A stretch of DNA of 64,000 nucleotides from Clostridium thermosuccinogenes (GTDB taxonomy: Bacteria > Bacillota > Clostridia > Acetivibrionales > DSM-5807): NCBI RefSeq assembly GCF_002896855.1, contig NZ_CP021850.1:4427665-4491664 (forward strand), given 5' to 3'. Positions 8,820 to 16,283 of this stretch are shown one piece after another. The position numbers were made by a program, and so were the translations under genes. The notes beneath the pieces are model-generated. The model worked only from the letters and a program-made list of their open reading frames with translations. It ran no database searches and had not been told where the DNA came from. How positions within the stretch are numbered: the first letter of the stretch is position 1; every line of letters begins with the position of its first letter.

Positions 8820-9240
8820 TAATATATTATGCAGGGTTTGCAGTGGTCTGATCAATTCGATCGTTGACAGGTTCTAACTCCTGTGTGGTTGACTACAGTT
8901 TCTTCGCTGCAGGAAGAACTGAAGGGCAGATAGTGTTGATCTTGGTTAGTTGTTGGGTCCGAAGGGATGAGTACCGATCGTGACAGGCTGGCCGTCCGGA
9001 CGGCAGAACTTCACAGTCCGTATGACCTGAGGATATCTTACTTGGCAAAGCATCACCTAATTGTGTTCTGTAGTGCAGGCCACTGCGAGCCCTTTCATAT
9101 AGTAGGGCTTCCGTCCGATGGATGGAAGCCTTTACTACTTTATATGGTATAGGAATGAATTCAGCCAATAGTGGATGTATTGATTGTTATGGGCTTTGAA
9201 CCCTTTCGGAACGACAATCATCCATTTCAATTAGCTGAAA
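8820..9240. other. Gene-free structured region, possible noncoding RNA or mobile-element remnant
   Basis: About 800 bases between the AraC gene and the BlaI promoter carry no supportable gene. The part from ~8820 is unusually rich in paired segments. The strongest is a nested hairpin at about 9096-9146: CATATAGTAG, GGCTTCCGTCC, a 3-base loop, GGATGGAAGCC, then ACTAC and TATATG. Others are AGTTTCTTC/GAAGAACT near 8897-8920 and CCGTCCGGACGG near 8992. The 33 bases at 9207-9239 recur inverted at 24701-24732. A dispersed repeat plus dense structure fits a solo insertion-sequence end with its guide RNA (IS110-like elements have one) or a free-standing RNA gene. I recognise no known family. Short open frames on both strands are discounted. 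Bases 8576-8820 show nothing clear. Confidence 0.4.
9207..9239 (+). repeat. Dispersed 33-base repeat, copy 1
   Basis: Begins CGGAACGACAATCATCC and ends AATTAGCTGAA. It matches the inverted copy at 24701-24732 with one substitution and one extra base. It ends the structured region upstream of the BlaI operators. Confidence 0.6.
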
Positions 9241-9306
9241 TCAAGCCGATTTTATATAGGTTTTATATAGTGTTTATAAAGACAGCTGTGCGGCTGCCTT
9301 TTTTTA

Positions 9307-9359
9307 TTGACAAAAAGTTGTCTATCGTGATAGACTAAAATTGTCTATCGCAATAGACA
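9307..9359 (+). promoter_or_regulatory. blaI promoter with two BlaI-type operators
   Basis: TTGACA (9307-9312), an 18-base spacer and TAGACT (9331-9336) form the promoter. Operator 1 (9320-9335) is GTCTATC-GT-GATAGAC and overlaps the -10 box. Operator 2 (9342-9359) is TGTCTAT-CGCA-ATAGACA, just downstream. Two such palindromes about 23 bases apart are typical for BlaI/MecI dimers and imply autorepression of the pair. Confidence 0.8.
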
Positions 9360-9380
9360 CATTTTAAGGAGGTATTGAAC

Positions 9381-9743
9381 ATGAAGCAGTATAAGCTGTT
9401 TGACGCAGAATTCAAATTCATGTGCATTGTGTGGGAGTCAGAACCTCTTACTACCCGAAGGCTCACCGAATTATGCCGGGAAAAGCTGGGATGGAAAAGA
9501 ACAACTACATACACCGTGCTCAGAAAGCTTATAGACCGTGGAATACTTAAGAATGAAAACTCTGTCGTAACTTCGGTCGTCAAGCGGGAGCAGGTTCAAA
9601 AATATGAAAGTGAAGCCATCATAGAAAAGGCTTTTGATGGTTCACTGCCCAAATTCATAGCTGCTTTTTTGAATGACAGAACCCTGTCCGATGATGAAGC
9701 CGAAGAAATCAAAAGGCTGATAGATAGCCATAAGGAGGGCTGA
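9381..9743 (+). CDS. blaI: BlaI/MecI-family repressor
   Basis: A 120-residue winged-helix repressor of the BlaI/MecI/CopY family. The N-terminal DNA-binding domain (YKLFDAEFKFMCIVWE... LGWKRTTTYTVLRKLIDRG) is followed by the C-terminal dimerisation helices. AAGGAGG lies eight bases before the ATG at 9381. In the family, a membrane protease (BlaR1) triggers cleavage or release of the repressor after sensing its signal. The next gene is exactly that protease, three bases downstream. The two operators in front of the gene show it represses itself and its partner. No beta-lactamase gene lies nearby, so the target may be elsewhere or the signal may not be a beta-lactam. Confidence 0.9.
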   Translation: MKQYKLFDAEFKFMCIVWESEPLTTRRLTELCREKLGWKRTTTYTVLRKLIDRGILKNENSVVTSVVKREQVQKYESEAIIEKAFDGSLPKFIAAFLNDRTLSDDEAEEIKRLIDSHKEG

Positions 9744-9745
9744 TT

Positions 9746-11536
9746 GTGGAGCTTTTAAAAAGTGTGTTTCTCTCCGTGCTTAACATGAGCGTTACGGCAA
9801 GTCTTGTGGCTGTAGCTGTTATAATCGCCCGCCTGCCGCTTAAGAAATCTCCGAAAGTGTTTTCCTATGCCCTTTGGAGTGCGGTGCTTTTCCGGCTTGT
9901 CTGCCCCTTCAGCTTTTCATCCAGGTTAAGCCTGCTTGGCTTCATGCCGTCGTCACAGGCCGGATCAGCGCCAGCTCGTTACATACCCGAGGATACGGGT
10001 ATGATAAAGCTGCCCTTAGTGGATATTGCCTTTAAAAGAATAAATGCTGCCTTTAGCAGCTCGATACCGCCTGCGGCCGCACCTCTTGCAAAATTAAATC
10101 CCATGGATATCCTGATTTTTCTCGGTGCGCTGATCTGGCTCACAGGTATGGCTGTCATGCTGGTATATGCAGCTATTGCTTACCTGCGGCTTAAAAGGAG
10201 AATCAGCACGGCTACCCTGGTTTCGGAAAATATCTATGAGAGCGACCTAATACGGAGCCCTTTTGTATGCGGGTTTGTGAAGCCAAAAATCTATCTGCCG
10301 TTAAGCCTTACGGGAGAGGAAAGGGAATATATCCTTCTCCATGAAAAGACCCATATCCAAAGGCTTGATTATATTGCAAAGCTTGTGGCTTTCCTAGTCC
10401 TTGCCCTGCATTGGTTTAACCCCATTATGTGGCTGTGTTTTTCCTTGATGACCCGGGACATGGAGATGTCCTGCGATGAAAGGGTCATCCAAAAAACATC
10501 CGGCCTTAAAGTTACCAGCTACAGCAGGTCCCTGCTCGCCCTGGCATCCCAAAAGAAAATGCCTGCCCCAGGTCCCCTGGCTTTCGGGGAGAGCAACGTA
10601 AAAGCAAGAATAAAAAACCTGCTTGATTACAAAAAGCCGGCCTTCTGGCTAATCATCGCTTCCATCGCCATAGTTGCCATCCTGACCGTTATGCTGGTTT
10701 CCAACCCTGTCAGAGGCATAAATATTTTAGAACATCCAGAGAGCTTTTTGGGCGAAAAAATCCTGAGGTCGACAGCCAAGGCGCGAATTGTAGACAATGC
10801 CACCGGTGATGAGTATATTTTGACCGATGCAAATAAAATAGGCCAGGTGACAGCAATTATAGAAAAAATGCGTATTTCCAAAAAGGAAATAAGCAGATCC
10901 CGGAGCCAAGAGCACGATAGCCGTTATTCCATATTTTTATACTACGACACCGATGACGCAAATGAAGAATACAATTGTGTCGTCCATATCGACCCTGTGT
11001 GGGTTGACAACAATGTAAAGCCCAGCCTGAGATTCAACCTTGTCAATAGGAAAGAGACTCTCAGCCGGCTGGAAGACCTTATCGCCGATATAATCAGAAG
11101 GACTTCCTATGATGTAAAATTCCTCATGGAAAACAAAACCCAGTATGTGGGCAATCATGTCAAGGTTGGCTCTCTTTTAAACGGAATGCCCCTGCCGGAA
11201 GGCGTTACCCGCGGAATCCTGGAGCTTCTCACTTCAGAACCGCCTTATGGGGTTATATATCACTACGAGCTGACGGATGACACGATTGAAGTCGGCGAGG
11301 AGCAGTTCTTGAGGAATTCGGTCCTGCTTTTTGCCTTGATAGACAATGTCGACGAGATAACCCACCTGGGCCACTGGAGCAATAAATCGCTTTCCTCCAC
11401 TCCCTTTAAATATACCTACACCCGGGCCGATATCGAAAAAATCGTTGGTGGTGATGTACGACAGTTTGCAGTAAGCGAGGAAAAACTTAAGGAACTCATA
11501 GAAATTGTCCAAATGATGGTCTTCGACAGCCCGTAG
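9746..11536 (+). CDS. BlaR1-like M56 metalloprotease sensor with DUF4825-like domain
   Basis: A 596-residue membrane sensor-protease. Four or five membrane helices flank an M56 zinc-protease domain with HEKTH at residues 199-203 and DMEMSCDERV downstream. A last helix at ~298-318 leads to an external part. That part is not a penicillin-binding domain as in BlaR1 of staphylococci. Its last ~140 residues, from KFLMENKTQYVGNHVKVG, resemble DUF4825. So the signal is probably not a beta-lactam bound covalently. The GTG start has an AAGGAGG site that overlaps the end of blaI, indicating coupled translation. It likely cleaves or inactivates the BlaI-type partner. Confidence 0.85.
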   Translation: MELLKSVFLSVLNMSVTASLVAVAVIIARLPLKKSPKVFSYALWSAVLFRLVCPFSFSSRLSLLGFMPSSQAGSAPARYIPEDTGMIKLPLVDIAFKRINAAFSSSIPPAAAPLAKLNPMDILIFLGALIWLTGMAVMLVYAAIAYLRLKRRISTATLVSENIYESDLIRSPFVCGFVKPKIYLPLSLTGEEREYILLHEKTHIQRLDYIAKLVAFLVLALHWFNPIMWLCFSLMTRDMEMSCDERVIQKTSGLKVTSYSRSLLALASQKKMPAPGPLAFGESNVKARIKNLLDYKKPAFWLIIASIAIVAILTVMLVSNPVRGINILEHPESFLGEKILRSTAKARIVDNATGDEYILTDANKIGQVTAIIEKMRISKKEISRSRSQEHDSRYSIFLYYDTDDANEEYNCVVHIDPVWVDNNVKPSLRFNLVNRKETLSRLEDLIADIIRRTSYDVKFLMENKTQYVGNHVKVGSLLNGMPLPEGVTRGILELLTSEPPYGVIYHYELTDDTIEVGEEQFLRNSVLLFALIDNVDEITHLGHWSNKSLSSTPFKYTYTRADIEKIVGGDVRQFAVSEEKLKELIEIVQMMVFDSP

Positions 11537-11628
11537 ACCGCCGTGAAAGGCATGGAGCTATAAGTCAATCCGGAACCAATAGGAATTGATGGTATTTACT
11601 TAAGCGGTACAGGCAGGAGCGTGCCTCC

Positions 11629-13422
11629 TCACCTGTACCACTGCTCCTGGGCTGCATATAGTCTGGCATATTCCCCGTTGTTTTTCATGAGCTCCTCATG
11701 GGTTCCTATTTCGGCAAGCCTTCCTTTTTCCAAGACAACTATACGGTCTGCCAGCTTCACCGAGCCAAGGCGATGGGTCACTATAATTGCGGTCTTATCC
11801 CGTGAAATGTTGGCAAACCGGTTGTAAACCTGAGTTTCTTCCAGAGGATCGATGGCTGCAGTAGGTTCGTCCAGCACCACCAAATTATGGGTTCTGAAAA
11901 GCCCTCTGGCGATGGCTATCCTCTGCCATTGCCCGCCGGATAAGTCAACCCCGTCAAATTCCCGGGACAGCATTGTATCATATCCGCTGGTAAAGTCGGC
12001 GTCATCCTTGCTGAATCCTGACATACCGGCAACCGCATCCAGCTCGGCTTCCGGCGCTGCCTCCCGGTTGATCTGGCTGATGGTTATATTTTCCCTTAAG
12101 GTGAGCTGATATTTCTGGAATTTTTGAAAAACTGCGGACATTTTGCCAAAAAGCGATTTCATGGATATGTCCCTGGTATTGATATCGCCATACAGCACAT
12201 CACCACTGTCCGGCAGGTAAAGTCCTGTAATCAGCCTTATCAGCGTTGACTTGCCCGATCCGTTTTCACCTACAATGGCAATGGTCTCACCTTTCCTTAT
12301 GGTGAAACTTACATCCTTTATTGCCTGTTCTTCCGCACCCGGATAGGAGAAAGAAACATTTTTCAAATGTATATCGGTGTCTTCCGGGATTTCTACATCC
12401 ATGCCTTTTCTCTCATCAATGCTGAGAAAATTAATAAAATTCTGAGTCGTGCCCATATTCTGGGCCATATTGCCGATGTGGCGGCACACTATCTCCTCCA
12501 TGATGCCAAAAAGCATTCCTATAGAGGAAAAGACTGCAGTAAAGGCTCCCACCGTTATCTCTTTTTTCATCATGGCATCAAATAAAAGCCAGAGGACTCC
12601 GAAATAGCCTGCCACCGTCACCAACTTCATACCAAGCTCACAGAGGTTTGTCTTCACATCCGCCCTGAACTTCAACCTGTTCATGAGAACCAAGCTGTCA
12701 CGGTAAAGCTTTTTAAAATAGCTAAAACCACCCAAAAGCCTGGTTTCCTTAAAATACTCCCGGCCTACGATGCAGCTCTCATAATATTCATATTCGCGCC
12801 TTATCGGTGCGGATTTATCCTCCAGTTTGGCAAATACCTTGCTTCTGATTAGTTGGGTTAAAGCTGTAGGTATGAACACGATTACAATTGATATAGCCAG
12901 TATCGGCTTCAAGCTGAACAGATAAGAAGCCATAAAGGCAAAATACGGCACGTAAAAGGTAAATATCGTCAGGAAAAGAGAAACAAACCATACAGCATTG
13001 CTTTTGCCCTGTTCGGCCTTGTTTATATCGTCCAGCATGTTCGTGTCCTCGAAGCATACCGGTGAAATCCTGCTCATCTTGTCGTGTATTCTTTGGGACA
13101 TCTTGCTGCTTGCTTTTTCCTCATAAATCTCGAACATAAAATTTGTTACGCCATTTAATATCTGGCTTGCCAGATGAACGCCTCCAAGGGCTATGAGAGC
13201 AAGTATAACCGATGACAGGCTGTTTTCCTTGCTAACCAAAAGCATGGCACTGTCAAAAAACCTCTGGGTAAATAAAGGGATGGCACCCCATGAAACACTG
13301 TGAATTATACCGAGCAATTGCGATATGACAAAAAGGAGCGGTGCGGCAGTAAATGCCATGGGCAAAAGCTTTATAACGACCTTTATGACATTGGGCTTTT
13401 TACTTTTTTCCACACTTTTCAT
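11629..13422 (-). CDS. ABC exporter subunit, fused membrane and ATPase domains (second gene)
   Basis: A 597-residue half-transporter. Six membrane helices (residues ~15-310) precede an ATPase domain with Walker A VGENGSGKSTLIRLI, signature DLSGGQWQRIAIARG and Walker B LVVLDEPTAAIDP. The ATG directly follows the stop of the upstream exporter gene (TAGATG), so translation is coupled and the two probably form a heterodimer. Such pairs export lipids, peptides or drugs; the substrate is not readable. The gene is convergent with the BlaR1-like gene, about 90 bases apart. Both ATP sites look complete from the motifs seen. Confidence 0.88.
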   Translation of the reverse strand: MKSVEKSKKPNVIKVVIKLLPMAFTAAPLLFVISQLLGIIHSVSWGAIPLFTQRFFDSAMLLVSKENSLSSVILALIALGGVHLASQILNGVTNFMFEIYEEKASSKMSQRIHDKMSRISPVCFEDTNMLDDINKAEQGKSNAVWFVSLFLTIFTFYVPYFAFMASYLFSLKPILAISIVIVFIPTALTQLIRSKVFAKLEDKSAPIRREYEYYESCIVGREYFKETRLLGGFSYFKKLYRDSLVLMNRLKFRADVKTNLCELGMKLVTVAGYFGVLWLLFDAMMKKEITVGAFTAVFSSIGMLFGIMEEIVCRHIGNMAQNMGTTQNFINFLSIDERKGMDVEIPEDTDIHLKNVSFSYPGAEEQAIKDVSFTIRKGETIAIVGENGSGKSTLIRLITGLYLPDSGDVLYGDINTRDISMKSLFGKMSAVFQKFQKYQLTLRENITISQINREAAPEAELDAVAGMSGFSKDDADFTSGYDTMLSREFDGVDLSGGQWQRIAIARGLFRTHNLVVLDEPTAAIDPLEETQVYNRFANISRDKTAIIVTHRLGSVKLADRIVVLEKGRLAEIGTHEELMKNNGEYARLYAAQEQWYR

Positions 13423-15234
13423 CTATGCCGATGCCTCCTCCTCTAATTTATACCAGCTTCTCTGGCTTTCGAACATCCGGGCATACAGGCCGCCTTTTTT
13501 CATAAGCGTGCTGTGGCTTCCTTTTTCGACAACCCGGCCTTCATCAATGACCAATATTTCATCGGCAAGCTTTACCGCTCCCAGACGGTGGGTGATGAAT
13601 ATCGTAGACCTTCCGGCGCTTACCCTGCCAAACATTTCATAAACATTGCTTTCGGCTACCGGATCCAGGGATGCTGTCGGTTCATCCAGAATATATACCG
13701 GGGCACTGCTGACCAGAGTCCTCGCGATGGCAAGCCGCTGCCATTCACCTCCGGACATGTCAACACCCTTCTCCTTTATTTTCCCCAGGTATGTGTCAAT
13801 CCCGTTAGGGAGCTTTTCTACAGCTTCGGTCAGCTCAACCGTTTTCAAAGCCTCCCTTACCTTGTCATAATCCATTTTCAGAATGTTACCCAGAGCGACA
13901 TTGTCTTTTAAGCTGATATAGTACTTGGCAAAATCCTGGTACACCACGCTGAACATGCCCTTTAGCTCTGCAGTGCTGTAATCCCGGATGCTTTTGCCGT
14001 TGATGAGTATTTCCCCTTCATAGTTATCATACAACCCGGTGAGCAGCTTGGTCAGGGTGGTTTTTCCCGCACCGTTTACCCCTACAAAGGCATAATGCAT
14101 TTTAGCTTCCAGCTTCATCGACAGGTTTTTAAGAATATATTTATCCGTACCGGGATATTTAAAGGACACATTTCTGAATTCAATAGAGCGAAATTCAGTC
14201 CTTTGTATTTTATCATCAGGAAGGGTAAGAGCATCTTTTGCTTCCGAAAGCTTGCTGAATTCCGTCAGGTCTTTAAGATACTCCCTGTTATTGGCCATTT
14301 CCCTTGTGAGAAAAGAAAGCTCCCAGGACATCATCTGCACCAGATCAAAAGTGGCAGTAACCAGTCCCATAAACATTCCTGCCGTTATGGCTCCTGTTCT
14401 TAAGGGAGATATCAAAACACCGCATATGAGCACTGAAATCAGTAAAGTTATTATGCTGGCACCCTTCATTTTAACATAGTTTCTTGCCTTGGTTCTCAAA
14501 TTAATTTTCCGGGCAATCTCATATTTTTCATACCATTTTTTATCTATATCATGTGTATATGAAAACATGCTGCGTTCTTCAACATTCTCCCTATTTGTGA
14601 TGATGCTTTGGAGGTATCCGGCCCGTCTCTGGTGCTTTGCTGCTTCCTTGTGGGCTTCATATTCAACCTTGCCGCTCTTTAAAGAAATATAGAATAGGGG
14701 GACGGAAAAGGCAATTATTATGATAGCTGCCCACCACACCTGTGTTACCAGGATCATGAGAACGGAAATGACTCTGACTATTAAGGCCGCCATCCACAAA
14801 AATACATCAAAGCCACCGTATATTCTGCCTGCCGGATCAGCACAAGCTCTGTTTATCAGCTCCCAGGTATCGTTGTTCTCTATATGACGATATTCAAGCT
14901 TTGCTCGCTTTTCCACCACAGCGGTCCTGAACTGTTCATTAAGCTTAATAATTAGCTTTTTGTTGCCTAGATCCATAAGAGTCCAGCTTATATTCTGGTA
15001 AGCGATGATGGCCATCAAAAAAAGCAAAGGTGAATATATCCTGTCTGCAGCCCCGCCTTTCTTGAATATATCAACTGCAGTGTCCACAAAGCTCGCCGTT
15101 GCCAATACCTGCAGTGATGGCAGCAGTGCCGATATTATTTTTTCGGTTATTCGAATAATGGTTAACATGGGTGAAGTTTTAAAGGGAATCAAGATAAAAT
15201 CAGCAAGCCCATATTTTTTATCCTGTATAGTCAT
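13423..15234 (-). CDS. ABC exporter subunit, fused membrane and ATPase domains (first gene)
   Basis: A 603-residue half-transporter. Six membrane helices in the first ~320 residues are followed by an ATPase domain with Walker A VGVNGAGKTTLTKLL, signature DMSGGEWQRLAIART and Walker B VYILDEPTASLDP. GGAGATGA precedes the ATG. It is the upstream partner of the exporter gene that follows without a gap. The membrane part lacks an N-terminal peptidase domain, so it is not a bacteriocin-processing exporter. No regulator lies directly beside the pair, and the upstream intergenic region (~530 bases) holds a long-arm hairpin. Confidence 0.88.
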   Translation of the reverse strand: MTIQDKKYGLADFILIPFKTSPMLTIIRITEKIISALLPSLQVLATASFVDTAVDIFKKGGAADRIYSPLLFLMAIIAYQNISWTLMDLGNKKLIIKLNEQFRTAVVEKRAKLEYRHIENNDTWELINRACADPAGRIYGGFDVFLWMAALIVRVISVLMILVTQVWWAAIIIIAFSVPLFYISLKSGKVEYEAHKEAAKHQRRAGYLQSIITNRENVEERSMFSYTHDIDKKWYEKYEIARKINLRTKARNYVKMKGASIITLLISVLICGVLISPLRTGAITAGMFMGLVTATFDLVQMMSWELSFLTREMANNREYLKDLTEFSKLSEAKDALTLPDDKIQRTEFRSIEFRNVSFKYPGTDKYILKNLSMKLEAKMHYAFVGVNGAGKTTLTKLLTGLYDNYEGEILINGKSIRDYSTAELKGMFSVVYQDFAKYYISLKDNVALGNILKMDYDKVREALKTVELTEAVEKLPNGIDTYLGKIKEKGVDMSGGEWQRLAIARTLVSSAPVYILDEPTASLDPVAESNVYEMFGRVSAGRSTIFITHRLGAVKLADEILVIDEGRVVEKGSHSTLMKKGGLYARMFESQRSWYKLEEEASA

Positions 15235-15365
15235 TGGCTCATCTCCTTTGAAATAAAGCTGGCTTCTAAAGAGGGATAAACTTGCATACGATTATTTTAC
15301 TTTATTGTACCTGAATTGACAATACATCCCAGGCATGTTTTTACTAAACCCTGGTTCCATGACAA

Positions 15366-15452
15366 AAGCGGTTCCGGTGGCAAATCCGGTTGAACATATG
15401 GATTAGCATCTCGTTTGCATCTAGGCTGGTTTTTTCACCGGAGCCACCGCTT
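15366..15452. repeat. Long-arm inverted repeat in an intergenic region
   Basis: AAGCGGT-TCCGGTG at 15366-15379 pairs with CACCGGA-GCC-ACCGCTT at 15436-15452: 14 base pairs with one 3-base bulge and a 56-base loop. It lies upstream of the exporter operon. No poly-T follows on either strand, so it is not a standard terminator. Its role is unknown. The rest of 15235-15530 holds nothing clear. Confidence 0.45.
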
Positions 15453-15531
15453 GATTTCCAGAAATAAAGTTAAAGCAAAAGCTTTTCTCGAATAAAAAGC
15501 CTCCCATAGATAATCTTATGGAAAGCTCTTA

Positions 15532-15771
15532 AATCAATGATTACTCCTGTTTTTCCGGAATTCTTCCGCAATTTTATCATATTCGACAGCCTTTTGCATT
15601 GCCGCCTGAATCTACGGCCAATCCCTCATGCTCACACGAAAAGCGGCCGATAATGCAAAAGGCATCCCTATTTCTCATGTAATTCCACATACCAAGAAGT
15701 ACAGCAAGCAATGCTAAAATTCCACACCACCGAACCAACGGATGATTTGCCGGCCGGCAGCTTTATTCATG
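15532..15771 (-). pseudogene. Possible remnant of a small membrane-protein gene
   Basis: An ATG at 15771 overlaps the end of the Lrp gene and opens MNKAAGRQIIRWFGG, which stops after 18 codons. A different frame then continues as WCGILALLAVLLGMWNYMRN, a membrane-helix-like stretch. A third frame ends as MQKAVEYDKIAEEFRKNRSN before a stop near 15532. The pieces look coding in turn but need at least two frameshifts, which suggests a decayed gene once co-transcribed with the regulator. No family is recognised, and chance is possible. Confidence 0.25.
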
Positions 15772-16224
15772 ACTCTCACGCTTTATTGCATTGACTCCCC
15801 GGGGCGGAACGGGGGTTGAAAAAACGATCTGTGTCTGGGTATGCCCGAATTGCTGAAGCTCGCCAACAAACGCATCCAGTTCCGCCGTACTGGGGAATAC
15901 GGCCTTGACGAGCATGGAATAGTTTCCGGTGATATAGCTGCATTCAATGACATTGGTGCATTTTCTGATAAACGGATAAAAAACTTCCTTCTCCCCCGGA
16001 GGCAGCTTAAGGTTGATAAACGCTGTAATGTGATATCCAAGCTTTCCATAATCAACGGTTGCGGTATAGCCGGTTATCACTTTCATCTTTTCCAAGCGCT
16101 CAATGCGCGCAGATACTGCCGGGGCAGACAAAAACAGTTCCTTTGCCAGTTGTTTTACAGGCGCCCTCGCATTCGACTGCAAAAGTGAAATTAATTTCAT
16201 ATCAATTTCATCCAGTTTATCCAA
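15763..16224 (-). CDS. Lrp/AsnC-family transcriptional regulator
   Basis: A 153-residue feast/famine regulator. An N-terminal helix-turn-helix (LDEIDMKLISLLQSNARAP, LSAPAVSARIERLEKMKVI) is joined to a C-terminal RAM/ACT-like effector domain (residues ~65-145). The TTG start at 16224 is preceded by AGGTGATG. The family binds amino acids and controls their metabolism or transport. The nearest metabolic genes (transglutaminase-like protein, aspartase) are on the same strand but are separated by other genes, so the target is not clear from position. A possibly decayed small gene overlaps its 3' end. Confidence 0.88.
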   Translation of the reverse strand: MDKLDEIDMKLISLLQSNARAPVKQLAKELFLSAPAVSARIERLEKMKVITGYTATVDYGKLGYHITAFINLKLPPGEKEVFYPFIRKCTNVIECSYITGNYSMLVKAVFPSTAELDAFVGELQQFGHTQTQIVFSTPVPPRGVNAIKRESHE

Positions 16225-16283
16225 AACATCATCACCTGCTGCCTTACTGAAATTTTTAATGGCTCTCTGTTTTTAACCGTCTT

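Noticed and set aside
8893-9168. Overlapping open frames on both strands inside the structured region
   Set aside because: They coincide with strong inverted repeats and lack ribosome sites. They look like by-products of RNA structure.
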